This document shows, piece by piece, positions 36,091 to 45,442 of a stretch of 64,000 nucleotides of DNA (its first letter is position 1; each line of letters opens with the position of its first letter). The notes under the pieces were generated by a model. That model saw only the letters and a list, made by a program, of their open reading frames with translations. It had not been told where the DNA came from and searched no databases. Source of the stretch: SABI01 sp963678555 (GTDB lineage Bacteria; Spirochaetota; Spirochaetia; Sphaerochaetales; Sphaerochaetaceae); contig CAXXJA010000001.1 of NCBI GenBank assembly GCA_963678555.2, forward strand, positions 186,001-250,000. The letters are read 5' to 3'. A program made the translations under genes and the position numbers.

Positions 36091-37155
36091 ATGCTGACGG
36101 ATCAAATCGAAAACATAGTGTCAAAAGCGGCAAGAAAGACAAAAACACTTCAGTTTGCAGTGGATATTCCGTCACTGGGGATAGAGTACGCCTACTCGAG
36201 CACGGAACAGAACCAGAAATTCCATAGTGCGAGCGTCGGTAAATTGATGACTGCAACACTGATTTTCATTGCAGCCGAGCAGAATATACTGACTCTGGAA
36301 ACGAGGGTAGCTGATGTATTGGAAAAGGATAAGCTGGATGGTCTTTTTATCGTGGATGGAAAGGACTATCAGGATACGGTTACGATACGTCAGCTGCTGG
36401 GACATACCTCAGGAATAAACGACTATTTTGAAGGGAAGACTTTCGACAACTCTGATTTTGTTGATGAGATGATTCAGAATCCAAACACGTTCTGGAAACC
36501 CGATGATCTTCTGAATTATACGCGGAACAGACAGCAGGCTATAGCCGCACCCGGGCAGAAGTTCTTCTACTCCGACACCGGGTACGTCCTGCTGGGCTTG
36601 ATCATTGAAAAAGTATTCGCACTTCCGTTTCACAGCGCGCTTGATACCTTTGTGTTTCGTCCGGCGGGAATGGTTGATACAACCATGTGTTTTTACAGTG
36701 ACGGCTTCGATCAGAACCACCTGGCACCTCTTTATATACAGGGAATTGATGTCCACCTCTTTGAGAGCCTGAGTTGCGATTTCTCCGGAGGCGGATTGTC
36801 GACCACCACTTCAGATCTTTTGAAGTTCCTTACATATTTGCACAGTGGAGGATTCATCAGCGCTCAATCAGTCACTCAGATGGCAGCTTTCGGCCATAAA
36901 TACCGACAGGGTCTCCATTACGGACTAGGAATGATGCAGATCCGGTTTGAAGAGTTCTTCTTCCTCCTGAAACAGCTTCCCCGTTTACAGGGTCATCTGG
37001 GTGTTACAGGAGTACACGCATGGTATGATCCGGTGACCGGAACAGCCTGTGTTTTGAATGTAGGCGATACCGGGGACATGGTCATGAGTTTCAAACTGTT
37101 GATCAGGATCATGCAGCTGATTGTACGAACGAATGTGAAGAGCAGGAAGGGGTAA
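36091..37155 (+). CDS. Serine beta-lactamase-like hydrolase (class C/DD-peptidase fold)
   Basis: 354 aa. SxxK motif FHSASVGKLMTAT (Ser about residue 48), YSDTGYVLLGLIIEKV in the place of the YxN motif, and HLGVTGVHAWYDP in the place of KTG. Also LLGHTSGINDYF. These are PF00144 hallmarks; the enzymes act as esterases, peptidases or beta-lactamases. No signal peptide, which argues against a classical resistance enzyme and for a cytoplasmic esterase or peptidase. AGGAGG lies 6 bases upstream. Confidence 0.85.
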   Translation: MLTDQIENIVSKAARKTKTLQFAVDIPSLGIEYAYSSTEQNQKFHSASVGKLMTATLIFIAAEQNILTLETRVADVLEKDKLDGLFIVDGKDYQDTVTIRQLLGHTSGINDYFEGKTFDNSDFVDEMIQNPNTFWKPDDLLNYTRNRQQAIAAPGQKFFYSDTGYVLLGLIIEKVFALPFHSALDTFVFRPAGMVDTTMCFYSDGFDQNHLAPLYIQGIDVHLFESLSCDFSGGGLSTTTSDLLKFLTYLHSGGFISAQSVTQMAAFGHKYRQGLHYGLGMMQIRFEEFFFLLKQLPRLQGHLGVTGVHAWYDPVTGTACVLNVGDTGDMVMSFKLLIRIMQLIVRTNVKSRKG

Positions 37156-37595
37156 TTTTACCTGCGATTGTTTCATGAGCCATCAGTATGAAGCACCCTG
37201 TCTGTGAGACGAATGACTGAAATTGTTTTCAATCTTTCCTATACGACCCCAGGTCACCGGGTAGCACGACTCTTCCTGCAGCTCGTGCTCCGGGCATATG
37301 CTCAAATCCCCCTGTGAGAACTATGAGACGAAGTCGTTATTTCAAGGGGAGGATAAACAGTTCAGGGATACTCAGCTTTCGTGTATAGCAGTTTTCACCC
37401 ATGATCATCATAAAAAGGGCGCCATACGAGGTAGCCATGGACGAAACCAGATACACAAGAGTTCGAACTGGAGCTCCCTGAGAGAACTGGTATCCCCCCC
37501 GAGGCTTCTAAACCGGGCAAGGCGAATACGCCAGACGGACACCGAGTGGGAACTATCAATCAACGACTCTTCGCACTGTTCCCTTCGGTTTCACG
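37156..37595. other. Intergenic, nothing recognised
   Basis: Convergent gap between the hydrolase and the hybrid sensor. No ORF here has a convincing ribosome site or recognisable protein. No clear terminator hairpin, repeat or RNA gene was found. Confidence 0.5.
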
Positions 37596-40500
37596 TCACA
37601 ACACCACGGGGATCTGGGATGGCAACAGGGTATCAGAATCCTCTGCTGACAACACGTCCCTGATAAATACCTCCACGATCTGGGGATCGAACTGTGTACC
37701 GGCACCCCGCTGGAGTTCGGCGATCGCCTGCTCCGGACTGATCCCTTCCTTATAGCTCCTGTTGCTGGTCATGGCATCATAGGCGTCTGCGACAGCGATT
37801 ATCCTGGCTTCAATCTGTATGTCTTCTCCCTTCAGACCGTTCGGATATCCGCTTCCATCCCATCGTTCATGATGGTTGAGGACGAATCGAGCCAGCTCCG
37901 AGAATTCAGTTGTGGAACTCAGTATCTTCCATCCTATTTCTGGATGTCTCTCAATATCCGTCCGTTCCTCACTGTTCAACGGGCCCGGTTTGTTCAGGAT
38001 TTTTTCAGACACCCCGATCTTGCCGATATCGTGAAGCAGACCGGCGATTCTCATCTGATTGGCTGCATCCTTGCTGAAATTCATTTTGGACGCGATGGTC
38101 TGACAGATCCTGCTCACCCGATTCGAATGCATCGCCTCTCTGGTGCTCTTCTCGAACAATGCGTTCATGATCAGGTCTATTGTCTTGCTCCTCGCACTCG
38201 AACGCTCGTACAGCTTCTTCCGATACATATGGTTCTCTGCCTTCACTACCACCTCGGAAATCGATTCACCTGCCGATATCTTGGTGTCTGACCCGGTTGA
38301 GATCGACAACTTGATATTGGACACCGTTTCCTTCCCCGAGAGTTCCTGAAGATGGTTCACTATCCGGGCACTCTCCTCGGAGGAGGTTTTTGGCAGGGCA
38401 ATGACAAATTCATCTCCCCCGATCCTGGCGATGAGGTCATTCGTGCGGCATACTTTCTCCAGGATACGGGCCGCATGTATGAGAAGCAGATCGCCAGCCT
38501 CATGGCCGAAGGAATCATTGACCAGTTTCAATCCGTTGACGTCACACATGATGACCGAAAGCGGCAGATTATCCTCAGTGTCATGTTTCGCCAGTTCCTC
38601 TTCAAAGAACCTGCGGTTGTGCAGTCCCGTCAGGTGGTCATGATAGCTGAGATAGAGAAGTTCCCTTTCGATTCCCTTACGTTCGGTGATATCCTGAACG
38701 GTACCGGTCGTCCTGACGCAGGTGCCGTTCTCATCAAACTTCGGACCAATGCGAAAATCGATGATCCGCTCTTCTCCATCCTCTCTGATGATGCGGAACT
38801 CGGACTGCATGATCTTCTTTTCCTGTATAGCAACGATGGAGATCTCACGTGCATATGAGCGTTCGTCAGGGTGGATAAACTGGATGAGAGCATCACTTTT
38901 CCCGGAGAACTCTTTTTGAGTGATCCCGCATATGCGCAACCCTTCATCCGAGCACGTCATCCTCTCAGTGACCAGATCAAACTCAAAACTGCCGACATGG
39001 GCGATTTCCTGGGCTGCTCTGAGGTTGTTTTCCTTTTCTTCGAGCTCTTCCCACAACTTCACCTGATCTGTGATGACTTCCGTGTAGACGATGATGCCTC
39101 CGATCTCTCCTTCAGACTCAAACCAGGGCCGGCATTCCCAGCGGGTCCATGCCAGGGAGCCGTCTTCACGGAGATACGAGTCCTTTTCCGAACTGCAGAT
39201 TTCACCCTGCAGGGTTCTCTGATGGACATCCCGCCATTTCTGAGGCAGGTCGGGGAATACTTCGTAATGGTGTCTGCCGATTATATTCTCATGAATATCG
39301 TATTGCTGCAGGTACCTGTTGCTTACGTATACATAGTTCAGTTCCTTATCATGCACTGCAACTCCACTGTTGCTATACTCGATAATATAACTCAGCAGAT
39401 CCTTCATATGGGTGAGGCGGTTCTCGTGGTACGTGCGCTCCTGTTCGATCCGTTTCAGTTCCGTGATATCCCTGAACTCTACCGCTCTCACCTCTCTTCC
39501 TTTGTACGGCATGTTTTTCGCTTCCAGTTTGAGCGGGTATACCTCCTGATTCTTGCGGAGACCATAGGCCTCATAGACCTGCTCAGTACCGGAAGCGATG
39601 TTTTCCATGACAAGTGCCCGATAATCAGGCGCAATCAGTAATAACCCGTCCATTCCGACAAGTTCTTCGACTGAATAGCCTGTGATATCCGACAGTCCCT
39701 GATTGCACTCAAGGATGACACCTTTGTCATGAATCGCAATTCCGCCAAAGGATGCGTGGTGCAGTATCCTGAACCGCTGCTCACTTTCCTGTAATTCCTG
39801 CACCATCTGGTTACGCTTTGTCACATCGTTCGCGGTGCTTATGACAATTTCTCTGCCATCCGGCAGATTTCCGATGTTCATTGAATAGAAATCCCAGATG
39901 AGTGTTCTTCCATCCTTCGTGGTCACTTCGAACTCACCGTTATGCTGTGTTTCTCTGAGAGTGAATGACTGTGTGATGACATCCTGAACTGCCTGTTTCT
40001 TCTGCCCGTAGGCTTGTTCCAGCCAGTCATCTATCGTCGGAATATCCTCTTTCTCATACAGGGTAAGAGCTGTCCATGTTCTGCTGATATTCAATACCGT
40101 TCCATCGTCGGCATGGATCATGATCGGGATCGGTGCATTCTCAATGCTTGCTTCGAAGATCTTTCCGGCAAGGATCGATTCTTTCAGGTACTGTTCTGAT
40201 CGCTCCTTCTCTAACAGTATTTCTCCGGTCCTGATCTTTATTGTTCTTCTTGTGGCAATAAAATATGCAGCAATCAGGATCATGAGAGCAGGAATAAGAA
40301 TATAGGTGAGGTATCGAAGGATATCGGTTTTCGAAAGGCCTGTGTTTTCAAGCAGAAAGGGGAACCATTTCTGATATAACTCATCATAGGTCCCGTTTGC
40401 TGACACGATGGCCAATCCCTCGTTCAGCCGGGAAAGCAGCTCCTTGTCACCTTCAGCAACAGCGAAACAGAACTTCTGTTCATATCCTTCCAGATGCAGT

Positions 40501-41228
40501 TTTCGTCTTGCAACTCCGCTGTTTTCATACACATACACAGGAGCGATATTGTCCAATCCGCTATCCTGGATGATTTTTTCGCCGACGAGACCTTGAGCCA
40601 ACACCGCATCATATGCACCACCGGCCAGCAGTCCGAAAGCTTCCAGGTAGGTTGAGGTTGCTGTCAGTTCAGAGTCGAGTCCGATTGACCACGCCCATTC
40701 CTGAGAGTTGTCTCCATCGAGAACAAGGATTTCTTTCCCGAACAGATCACTCTGAGATTTGATCTCACGATAATCTGTACGTACGAAAATATTACCGCGC
40801 ATCACGATATAGGGAACCGTGAAATCATAGACTTCATCCCGCTCTGCAGTGTAACCGACGAGAGGAAGGATATCCAACTCTCCGTTTTCAAGTTCGTCCT
40901 TCAGGACCTTCCATTGATCGATTTTGAATGTGACAGCTATGCCCATTTCTTCCGCGACGGCTTTGAGCAGTTCAACGGAAAACCCGTCCGCTTTGCCCCC
41001 GTCTGTGACAGAAAACGGCGGGTAATCAAACTCTGTCGCACTCAGATAGACGGTTCTGTTCTCCTGTTGAACAGCTTCCGTCTCAGTGCCTGCAGCGAGT
41101 GCCATGAAGACGAAAAGGAATATGACCGTCAGAAGGGTTTGATTATATCGCAACGCTACACCCGCTTTTTTTATTTTCCAGCATTTTCGTAGTAGAAAAC
41201 CATCGAGTCTATCCACATGGCGTGTCAT
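37596..41228 (-). CDS. Periplasmic-sensing GGDEF/HD-GYP hybrid (c-di-GMP turnover)
   Basis: 1210 aa. In order: an N-terminal hydrophobic segment (about 27-45); an SBP_bac_3 ligand-binding domain (about 55-290, DYPPFSVTDGGKADGFSVELLKAVA); a membrane helix (about 305-325); several PAS/PAC domains (about 355-870); a GGDEF domain with intact IARIGGDEFVIAL; and an HD-GYP domain with LLHDIGKIGV and NHHERWDGSGYP. It probably binds an amino acid or similar ligand outside the membrane and makes and/or degrades c-di-GMP inside. The exact start is uncertain because no strong ribosome site precedes 41228. Confidence 0.9.
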   Translation of the reverse strand: MTRHVDRLDGFLLRKCWKIKKAGVALRYNQTLLTVIFLFVFMALAAGTETEAVQQENRTVYLSATEFDYPPFSVTDGGKADGFSVELLKAVAEEMGIAVTFKIDQWKVLKDELENGELDILPLVGYTAERDEVYDFTVPYIVMRGNIFVRTDYREIKSQSDLFGKEILVLDGDNSQEWAWSIGLDSELTATSTYLEAFGLLAGGAYDAVLAQGLVGEKIIQDSGLDNIAPVYVYENSGVARRKLHLEGYEQKFCFAVAEGDKELLSRLNEGLAIVSANGTYDELYQKWFPFLLENTGLSKTDILRYLTYILIPALMILIAAYFIATRRTIKIRTGEILLEKERSEQYLKESILAGKIFEASIENAPIPIMIHADDGTVLNISRTWTALTLYEKEDIPTIDDWLEQAYGQKKQAVQDVITQSFTLRETQHNGEFEVTTKDGRTLIWDFYSMNIGNLPDGREIVISTANDVTKRNQMVQELQESEQRFRILHHASFGGIAIHDKGVILECNQGLSDITGYSVEELVGMDGLLLIAPDYRALVMENIASGTEQVYEAYGLRKNQEVYPLKLEAKNMPYKGREVRAVEFRDITELKRIEQERTYHENRLTHMKDLLSYIIEYSNSGVAVHDKELNYVYVSNRYLQQYDIHENIIGRHHYEVFPDLPQKWRDVHQRTLQGEICSSEKDSYLREDGSLAWTRWECRPWFESEGEIGGIIVYTEVITDQVKLWEELEEKENNLRAAQEIAHVGSFEFDLVTERMTCSDEGLRICGITQKEFSGKSDALIQFIHPDERSYAREISIVAIQEKKIMQSEFRIIREDGEERIIDFRIGPKFDENGTCVRTTGTVQDITERKGIERELLYLSYHDHLTGLHNRRFFEEELAKHDTEDNLPLSVIMCDVNGLKLVNDSFGHEAGDLLLIHAARILEKVCRTNDLIARIGGDEFVIALPKTSSEESARIVNHLQELSGKETVSNIKLSISTGSDTKISAGESISEVVVKAENHMYRKKLYERSSARSKTIDLIMNALFEKSTREAMHSNRVSRICQTIASKMNFSKDAANQMRIAGLLHDIGKIGVSEKILNKPGPLNSEERTDIERHPEIGWKILSSTTEFSELARFVLNHHERWDGSGYPNGLKGEDIQIEARIIAVADAYDAMTSNRSYKEGISPEQAIAELQRGAGTQFDPQIVEVFIRDVLSAEDSDTLLPSQIPVVL

Positions 41229-41632
41229 GCATCAGCAATACAAACCAAACCCCCAGGAAGATAAACGTTATTGGGTACTATTCTACACCAGATACAGTTT
41301 CAAGCACAGAGTGAAAACTTCTTGATCACACATATTTATGAAATCGGGTGCATTATAGTATCCGGCACGTACTCTGGAGGAGACCAGGCAGGCCTTCAGA
41401 ACCTGCCTGAGGGCACACGACGGACTGATTGCTGCGACCGCGTACGTCCATGGGGAAATCCTTGTGTCCCGCAATACCACTGGTTTCGAATTCCTCCCGA
41501 ACCAGATCCCCAATCCCTGGCAGCCGGTGCCCGGTATACGTTGAATTCTCTTGTCACTTCTGCTTTGAATCCTCTGAAAGGGTTACACTCTCAGTGAGTG
41601 TGCGGTGAAACCCTCCTGACACTTATCAATTG
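41229..41632. other. Intergenic with hairpins, no gene
   Basis: Between the sensor and the first leader element. An 8-bp hairpin (CAGGCAGG 41385-41392, CCTGCCTG 41402-41409) and a composite stem (AGGGTT near 41579 with AACCCT near 41608, enclosing ACACT/AGTGT) are visible. Neither has the T run of a terminator, and neither matches a riboswitch I know. Confidence 0.45.
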
Positions 41633-41746
41633 TGCTGTTTACATACAGCCTTTTGTATGCGATAATACACCCAAGACGTTGATTTATGGGAAGTCCCCTG
41701 ATTGCAGGCGTCTATAAAGAACATGCTAAAACGGAGGATTGAATGA
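41633..41746 (+). promoter_or_regulatory. Leader element copy A (promoter plus potential structured 5' UTR)
   Basis: 114 bp, 93% identical without gaps to 43280-43393. It contains TTTACA (41638-41643), 17 bp, GATAAT (41661-41666). In the predicted transcript AGACG (41674-41678) can pair with CGTCT (41709-41713) around an inner CCTG-ATTG-CAGG hairpin. It then runs through CGGAGG to the ATG of a short ORF. The inner hairpin stem and outer stem are unchanged in copy B, while loop bases differ. Confidence 0.75.
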
Positions 41747-41826
41747 TGTTTCATGTCCAACATCTGGTATCCAATACATTCCTCGGTTTTACCCACTGTT
41801 CTTATCGATTCAATGGAGGTGTATGA
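41743..41826 (+). CDS. 27-codon leader ORF A
   Basis: ATG preceded by CGGAGG at the end of leader element A, a good ribosome site. The 27-aa peptide is rich in His, Phe and Cys and not recognisable. Its TGA overlaps the ATG of the following gene (ATGA at 41823-41826), and the ribosome site of that gene (GGAGG, 41815-41819) lies inside it. This is the layout of a coupling or attenuating leader peptide. Confidence 0.6.
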   Translation: MMFHVQHLVSNTFLGFTHCSYRFNGGV

Positions 41827-42824
41827 TGGCAGCAAGGAAACCGGTTGCAGACAGAAGCGGTCGTTCTGAACAGAACGTGAAAGTGGTTCTGCATGATGAT
41901 GAGATGATTATCGAAGAGTCTCTTCCGGTGAGTGCGGAAGAGAATGATGAACAGGTCCTTATCGATAGCCCGGAAGCGCTCGAATCACGTATAGCGGGAA
42001 TCAAGGGGGGGACTATCGCCTCCAGGCCCGTGCTCATATCGCGGAAGATGCTGCGACGTATGGACCACATTCCCGCTTTCTCCACGGTGATATTCAATCC
42101 CTTCGGGCCCACCGTCGATACCGTCACCCTTTCATACTTCAGGGAACCGCAGGGGAAGCAATACCTGATACGTCGGTCTCTGCACCCCTTTTCGGAGGAG
42201 CGGAATCAGGTGATTGCATCTGTTCCTGACTATCCCGATGATGATGAGGGGTATCGGGGGTTCCTTGTACGGTTTACCGCTGATTTCATCGCACATAACG
42301 GTGTCTCAAAGTCGAGTAAGGATCTATGGGGGAGAGAGCTGATCAGTTGTATTCCCACGGGTGTCCTTGTTGATGAATCAAGCGTATTCTCCATGGGCGC
42401 GATCCTCGGATTCAGCCATCTCCTTTCCCGTGCGGAAAAGCTCCTGGAGATGGAGAATGAACGCATCGAGACCCATGGGTCAGACTTCTGGAAGGCAACT
42501 CCACAGTTACATGAGATCCTGCAGCAGATTCAAGATGGCTATGAGCCACCGGTTCTTGAATTCCCTGATATCGAAGAACCCATTTCCAATATCGAAGCTT
42601 CCGATCACCCGAACTTTCTTTCCTGGTGGGAAAAGATAACTCAGTCTGTGTTTCAGACAGACCTGTTTGAAGCGATACAAACAGCATGGAATGGATCAGT
42701 TCACCAGTTTCTCGGTGGCCGTGTTCTCCGCTCAGCTTCTGGTGCAAGCGAATTTGGTGATGATGACAACGATGATGATTTTTACAAATGGTGGGCATTG
42801 TTCGATCCAAAGAAAAGGAAATGA
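41823..42824 (+). CDS. Hypothetical protein, acidic C-terminus
   Basis: 333 aa from the ATG at 41823 (GGAGG upstream). No family recognised. It has an acidic N-terminal third, a folded centre (GPTVDTVTLSYFREPQGKQYLIRRSL, YRGFLVRFTADFIAHNG, GRELISCIPTGVLVDESSVFSMG), a Trp-rich helix region, and a C-terminal run SEFGDDDNDDDFYKWWALFDPKKRK. No signal peptide or membrane helix. Expression is governed by leader element A and a coupled leader ORF. The neighbours with the same leader suggest a shared process. Confidence 0.65.
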   Translation: MMAARKPVADRSGRSEQNVKVVLHDDEMIIEESLPVSAEENDEQVLIDSPEALESRIAGIKGGTIASRPVLISRKMLRRMDHIPAFSTVIFNPFGPTVDTVTLSYFREPQGKQYLIRRSLHPFSEERNQVIASVPDYPDDDEGYRGFLVRFTADFIAHNGVSKSSKDLWGRELISCIPTGVLVDESSVFSMGAILGFSHLLSRAEKLLEMENERIETHGSDFWKATPQLHEILQQIQDGYEPPVLEFPDIEEPISNIEASDHPNFLSWWEKITQSVFQTDLFEAIQTAWNGSVHQFLGGRVLRSASGASEFGDDDNDDDFYKWWALFDPKKRK

Positions 42825-43279
42825 GATTTCTATCACACCGATTGTGGTGTGAAGTGCAGATGGTGGTGAGGACGGCAGGGAACTTCTCAGGGCTCTCATG
42901 AACGAAGACGGAGAAAGGGTAGCAAGGATCGAGTGGTCCTCAGGAAACGGTCGTACATCCCGGGCAGTGGAGTATCCTCGGTACCCGCTCTCACAGCCGC
43001 TGGTGGTATCGGGGTTTCATCTGCAGGAATGCGGATGCATCCTACAGGAATTCTGCTGTTTCCAGCAGTTTTGACAGTGAGCAGATATGCAGATGGCAGT
43101 CTCTCAGATTCCTGATGGGTGCACCATATACACGAGCCGGTCATCGAAGACTCCTTCGAGACTTCCCAGGAGTTCCTTCCGGGAAAGACCTCAATACTAC
43201 ACGTGAAGGACACCTAAGAACTTCCTTTCATACAGCTTCCCCTCTGTCCGTTCATACACCTTCTATATTTCTTGATGAT
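42825..43279. other. Intergenic, nothing recognised
   Basis: Gap between the 333-aa gene and leader element B. No credible ORF in either strand and no terminator with a T run. Possibly decayed coding sequence, but nothing matches a neighbour. Confidence 0.5.
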
Positions 43280-43393
43280 TGCTGTTTACATAAAGCCTCT
43301 CTTATGCGACAATACACCCAAGACGTTGATTTATGGGAAATCCCCTGCTTGCAGGCGTCTATAAAGAACATGCTAAAACGGAGGATTCAATGA
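43280..43393 (+). promoter_or_regulatory. Leader element copy B (promoter plus potential structured 5' UTR)
   Basis: Second 114-bp copy, differing from copy A at 8 positions. TTTACA (43285-43290), 17 bp, GACAAT (43308-43313) gives the weaker -10. The stems AGACG/CGTCT and CCTG-CTTG-CAGG and the final CGGAGG are kept; most changes fall in the promoter spacer or in loops. Confidence 0.75.
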
Positions 43394-43476
43394 CCGAACA
43401 ATATTCCTTTCCAGGATTCTATCTCACTGTTTCTTCCGTTCTCTGTATGTTCTGTATCTATCTCAGGAGGACATGA
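43390..43476 (+). CDS. 28-codon leader ORF B
   Basis: ATG after CGGAGG of leader element B. The 28-aa peptide is hydrophobic and rich in Phe, Tyr and Cys, unrelated in sequence to leader ORF A but nearly identical in length. Its TGA (43474-43476) abuts the ATG of the next gene at 43477, whose AGGAGG ribosome site (43465-43470) lies inside the leader ORF. Confidence 0.6.
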   Translation: MTEQYSFPGFYLTVSSVLCMFCIYLRRT

Positions 43477-44952
43477 ATGAGAAAACAGAATTTTGATGAT
43501 TGTGACATGTTGTTCAGCGGAGCAATGCTGTTCGGTGGGATGGGATGGGCCGAATATATCAGGAAGACAGGGGAGGGTACCTGGACTGTCTGGTATTACC
43601 CGTATGATGAGGAGTATGCCGACATGTATGAAGAGAGCGAGCATGATCTCTCTTCTCTCATATCCTACGTCAAGGAGCGCGATATCTGGCTGGAGGGAGA
43701 GGACCTGGAAGAAAAACCCGGTATCCCAATGACCAAAAAGGAAAAGAACTACTTCGAGCATGTTCATCCTGCCGGAGTGATCGGTCCTCATCTGAACGGG
43801 CTGCTCGAACATCTGCAAAGGAACGGGTATGAGAAAGAGCTGTTTCTCGTGAAGATCGCTGCCGGTATGAAATGGATCGATCCGCTTGACCGGGTAGACT
43901 CTGATATGATCGGTCTGCACGTGAAAGCGGTAACCCGCAAGGCGGTGTGGAAGGGTCAGTACCGTAAAGCGTATAGAGTGGGCAGTTACTACGGAACGGG
44001 ACTGATCTATCCACCAGATGAGGCCGGGAATACTTCCTTCTTTCTGGATAATGATCAGGAAGCTCACTCGTTCGATTATAAGCCGAGAAGGCTCAGACTG
44101 AGTGAACGGGCTATCGAAGAGATGGACAAGGTTCAGAGAGAGCATGTTTCCACCTCGCTGATCTTCCATATCCCCCACTCAAGCACCTATATTCCTGTCA
44201 GCGTGAGAGATCAGTTCCTTCTCAGTGATGAAGAGCTTCGTGCGGAACAGCTGAAGGTGGAAGACCGGTATGCAGCTGAGCTGTTCGATCCTTCAGGGTA
44301 CCCGTGGGTCATCTGCCCCGTTTCACGTCTTGTGTGTGATGTGGAGCGGTTTGCTGATGATGACGAAGAAATGATGTCAGCGTATGGGACGGGGGTGATC
44401 TATGAGAGATGCACCGACGGAAGAACTCTCAGGAGTCCCCTTCATCCTGATCAGCGTGAACATCTGATCAGAACCTATCACAGGAGGAATGAGTCTGACA
44501 TCGAAGGCTATCTCGGGGACGCTGTGCTGTTCAATGGGGTTGCTCTGATCATAGACTGTCATACCTTCCCTTCAATCCCTTTAGGGTATGATTCCAATCA
44601 GAGTGTTCCCCGGCCTGACATCTGCATAGGAACTGATCCTGTTCAGACACCGGAGTCTCTGACTTCCTTCGTCCATGCATATTTCACTGGGAATGGCTAT
44701 ACCGTCACTCTCAACGATCCCTATGCAGGAACCTATATTCCTCGCTTATATTCCTATCAGGCAAAGAAGACTGATCTTGCCCGATCCTCTGCGATGAAAG
44801 TCGAGTCGATCATGATAGAAGTGAACAGATCCCTGTATATGGATGAGCGTACAGGTGAGAAGCATGATGGTTTCATCAGAGTGCAGGATCATCTCAGACG
44901 GTTGTGGCCGTTGCTGAAGAATCATATCGCAGGAACAGGTGAAGGATCGTGA
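43477..44952 (+). CDS. N-formylglutamate amidohydrolase-like enzyme with novel N-terminal domain
   Basis: 491 aa. The C-terminal half (about 225-490) is FGase-like: FHIPHSSTYIP, VDRYAAELFD-type block (EDRYAAELFDPSGYPWVICPVSRLVCDVERF), VALIIDCHTFPSIPLG and IMIEVNRSLYMDE, giving the His/Asp/Glu metal ligands. The family hydrolyses N-formylglutamate or related amides. The N-terminal ~220 aa are not part of the family. Their opening (GGMGWAEYIRKTGEGTWTVW) resembles part of the protein at 45443. Cytoplasmic. Driven by leader element B. Confidence 0.8.
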   Translation: MRKQNFDDCDMLFSGAMLFGGMGWAEYIRKTGEGTWTVWYYPYDEEYADMYEESEHDLSSLISYVKERDIWLEGEDLEEKPGIPMTKKEKNYFEHVHPAGVIGPHLNGLLEHLQRNGYEKELFLVKIAAGMKWIDPLDRVDSDMIGLHVKAVTRKAVWKGQYRKAYRVGSYYGTGLIYPPDEAGNTSFFLDNDQEAHSFDYKPRRLRLSERAIEEMDKVQREHVSTSLIFHIPHSSTYIPVSVRDQFLLSDEELRAEQLKVEDRYAAELFDPSGYPWVICPVSRLVCDVERFADDDEEMMSAYGTGVIYERCTDGRTLRSPLHPDQREHLIRTYHRRNESDIEGYLGDAVLFNGVALIIDCHTFPSIPLGYDSNQSVPRPDICIGTDPVQTPESLTSFVHAYFTGNGYTVTLNDPYAGTYIPRLYSYQAKKTDLARSSAMKVESIMIEVNRSLYMDERTGEKHDGFIRVQDHLRRLWPLLKNHIAGTGEGS

Positions 44953-45016
44953 AGCATCAGCCTGTGAGGATTATGAGAAAGCAGCGATGCTATTCAAAAA
45001 AAAGAAGGAGGGAAAC

Positions 45017-45409
45017 GTGAGGGTAATCAGTGAAAAGGATGCTGCAGCGGTGTATGCAAAAGCGTGGAATACAGGGAAAGCCTGGTCCTTCCTGAGGCTG
45101 CTTGACAGGAACGCCTGCTATGCTTCGCAGTGGGTGTTTGAAGAGATGAAAGGACGGCGGGCTATCAGGAAATATCTCAAGGCGAAGCTGAAGGCTGTGA
45201 AGAAGGGAGATGCTCCTGTGTTTGCGGAGCTTGGGGTTTCCCGTATAGGAGATCCCGGTCGTGATCTGGTCATCATGGCTCAGGGGGATGAGGACTCGGT
45301 TACGTCTGTTGTCCTGTTCGAAGTGAAACAGAACAGAATCGTCCGGTTCGATATGTGTATGCCGGGGTTGTATCAGGCGAAAAGAAGTGGAGAGTATCCC
45401 GGAACATGA
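45017..45409 (+). CDS. NTF2/SnoaL-like small protein
   Basis: 130 aa from the GTG at 45017, chosen because AAGGAGGG precedes it; an in-frame GTG at 44939 overlaps the upstream gene but lacks a site. Sequence blocks AAAVYAKAWNTGKAWSFLRLLDRNACYASQWVFEEMKGRRAIRKYLKAKL and VVLFEVKQNRIVRFDMCMPG have the helix-then-sheet shape of NTF2-like folds. No catalytic assignment. Downstream of the FGase fusion and probably in its operon. Confidence 0.6.
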   Translation: MRVISEKDAAAVYAKAWNTGKAWSFLRLLDRNACYASQWVFEEMKGRRAIRKYLKAKLKAVKKGDAPVFAELGVSRIGDPGRDLVIMAQGDEDSVTSVVLFEVKQNRIVRFDMCMPGLYQAKRSGEYPGT

Positions 45410-45442
45410 GGGATTCATTAAAACTACTACAAGGAGTGCAGC

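Noticed and set aside
41385..41409. Hairpin upstream of the hybrid sensor as a c-di-GMP riboswitch
   Set aside because: The conserved GEMM core is absent on either strand; only a simple stem is present.
41674..41740. Leader element as a preQ1, fluoride, ZTP or other known riboswitch
   Set aside because: None of the conserved cores I know fits; kept as an unnamed element.
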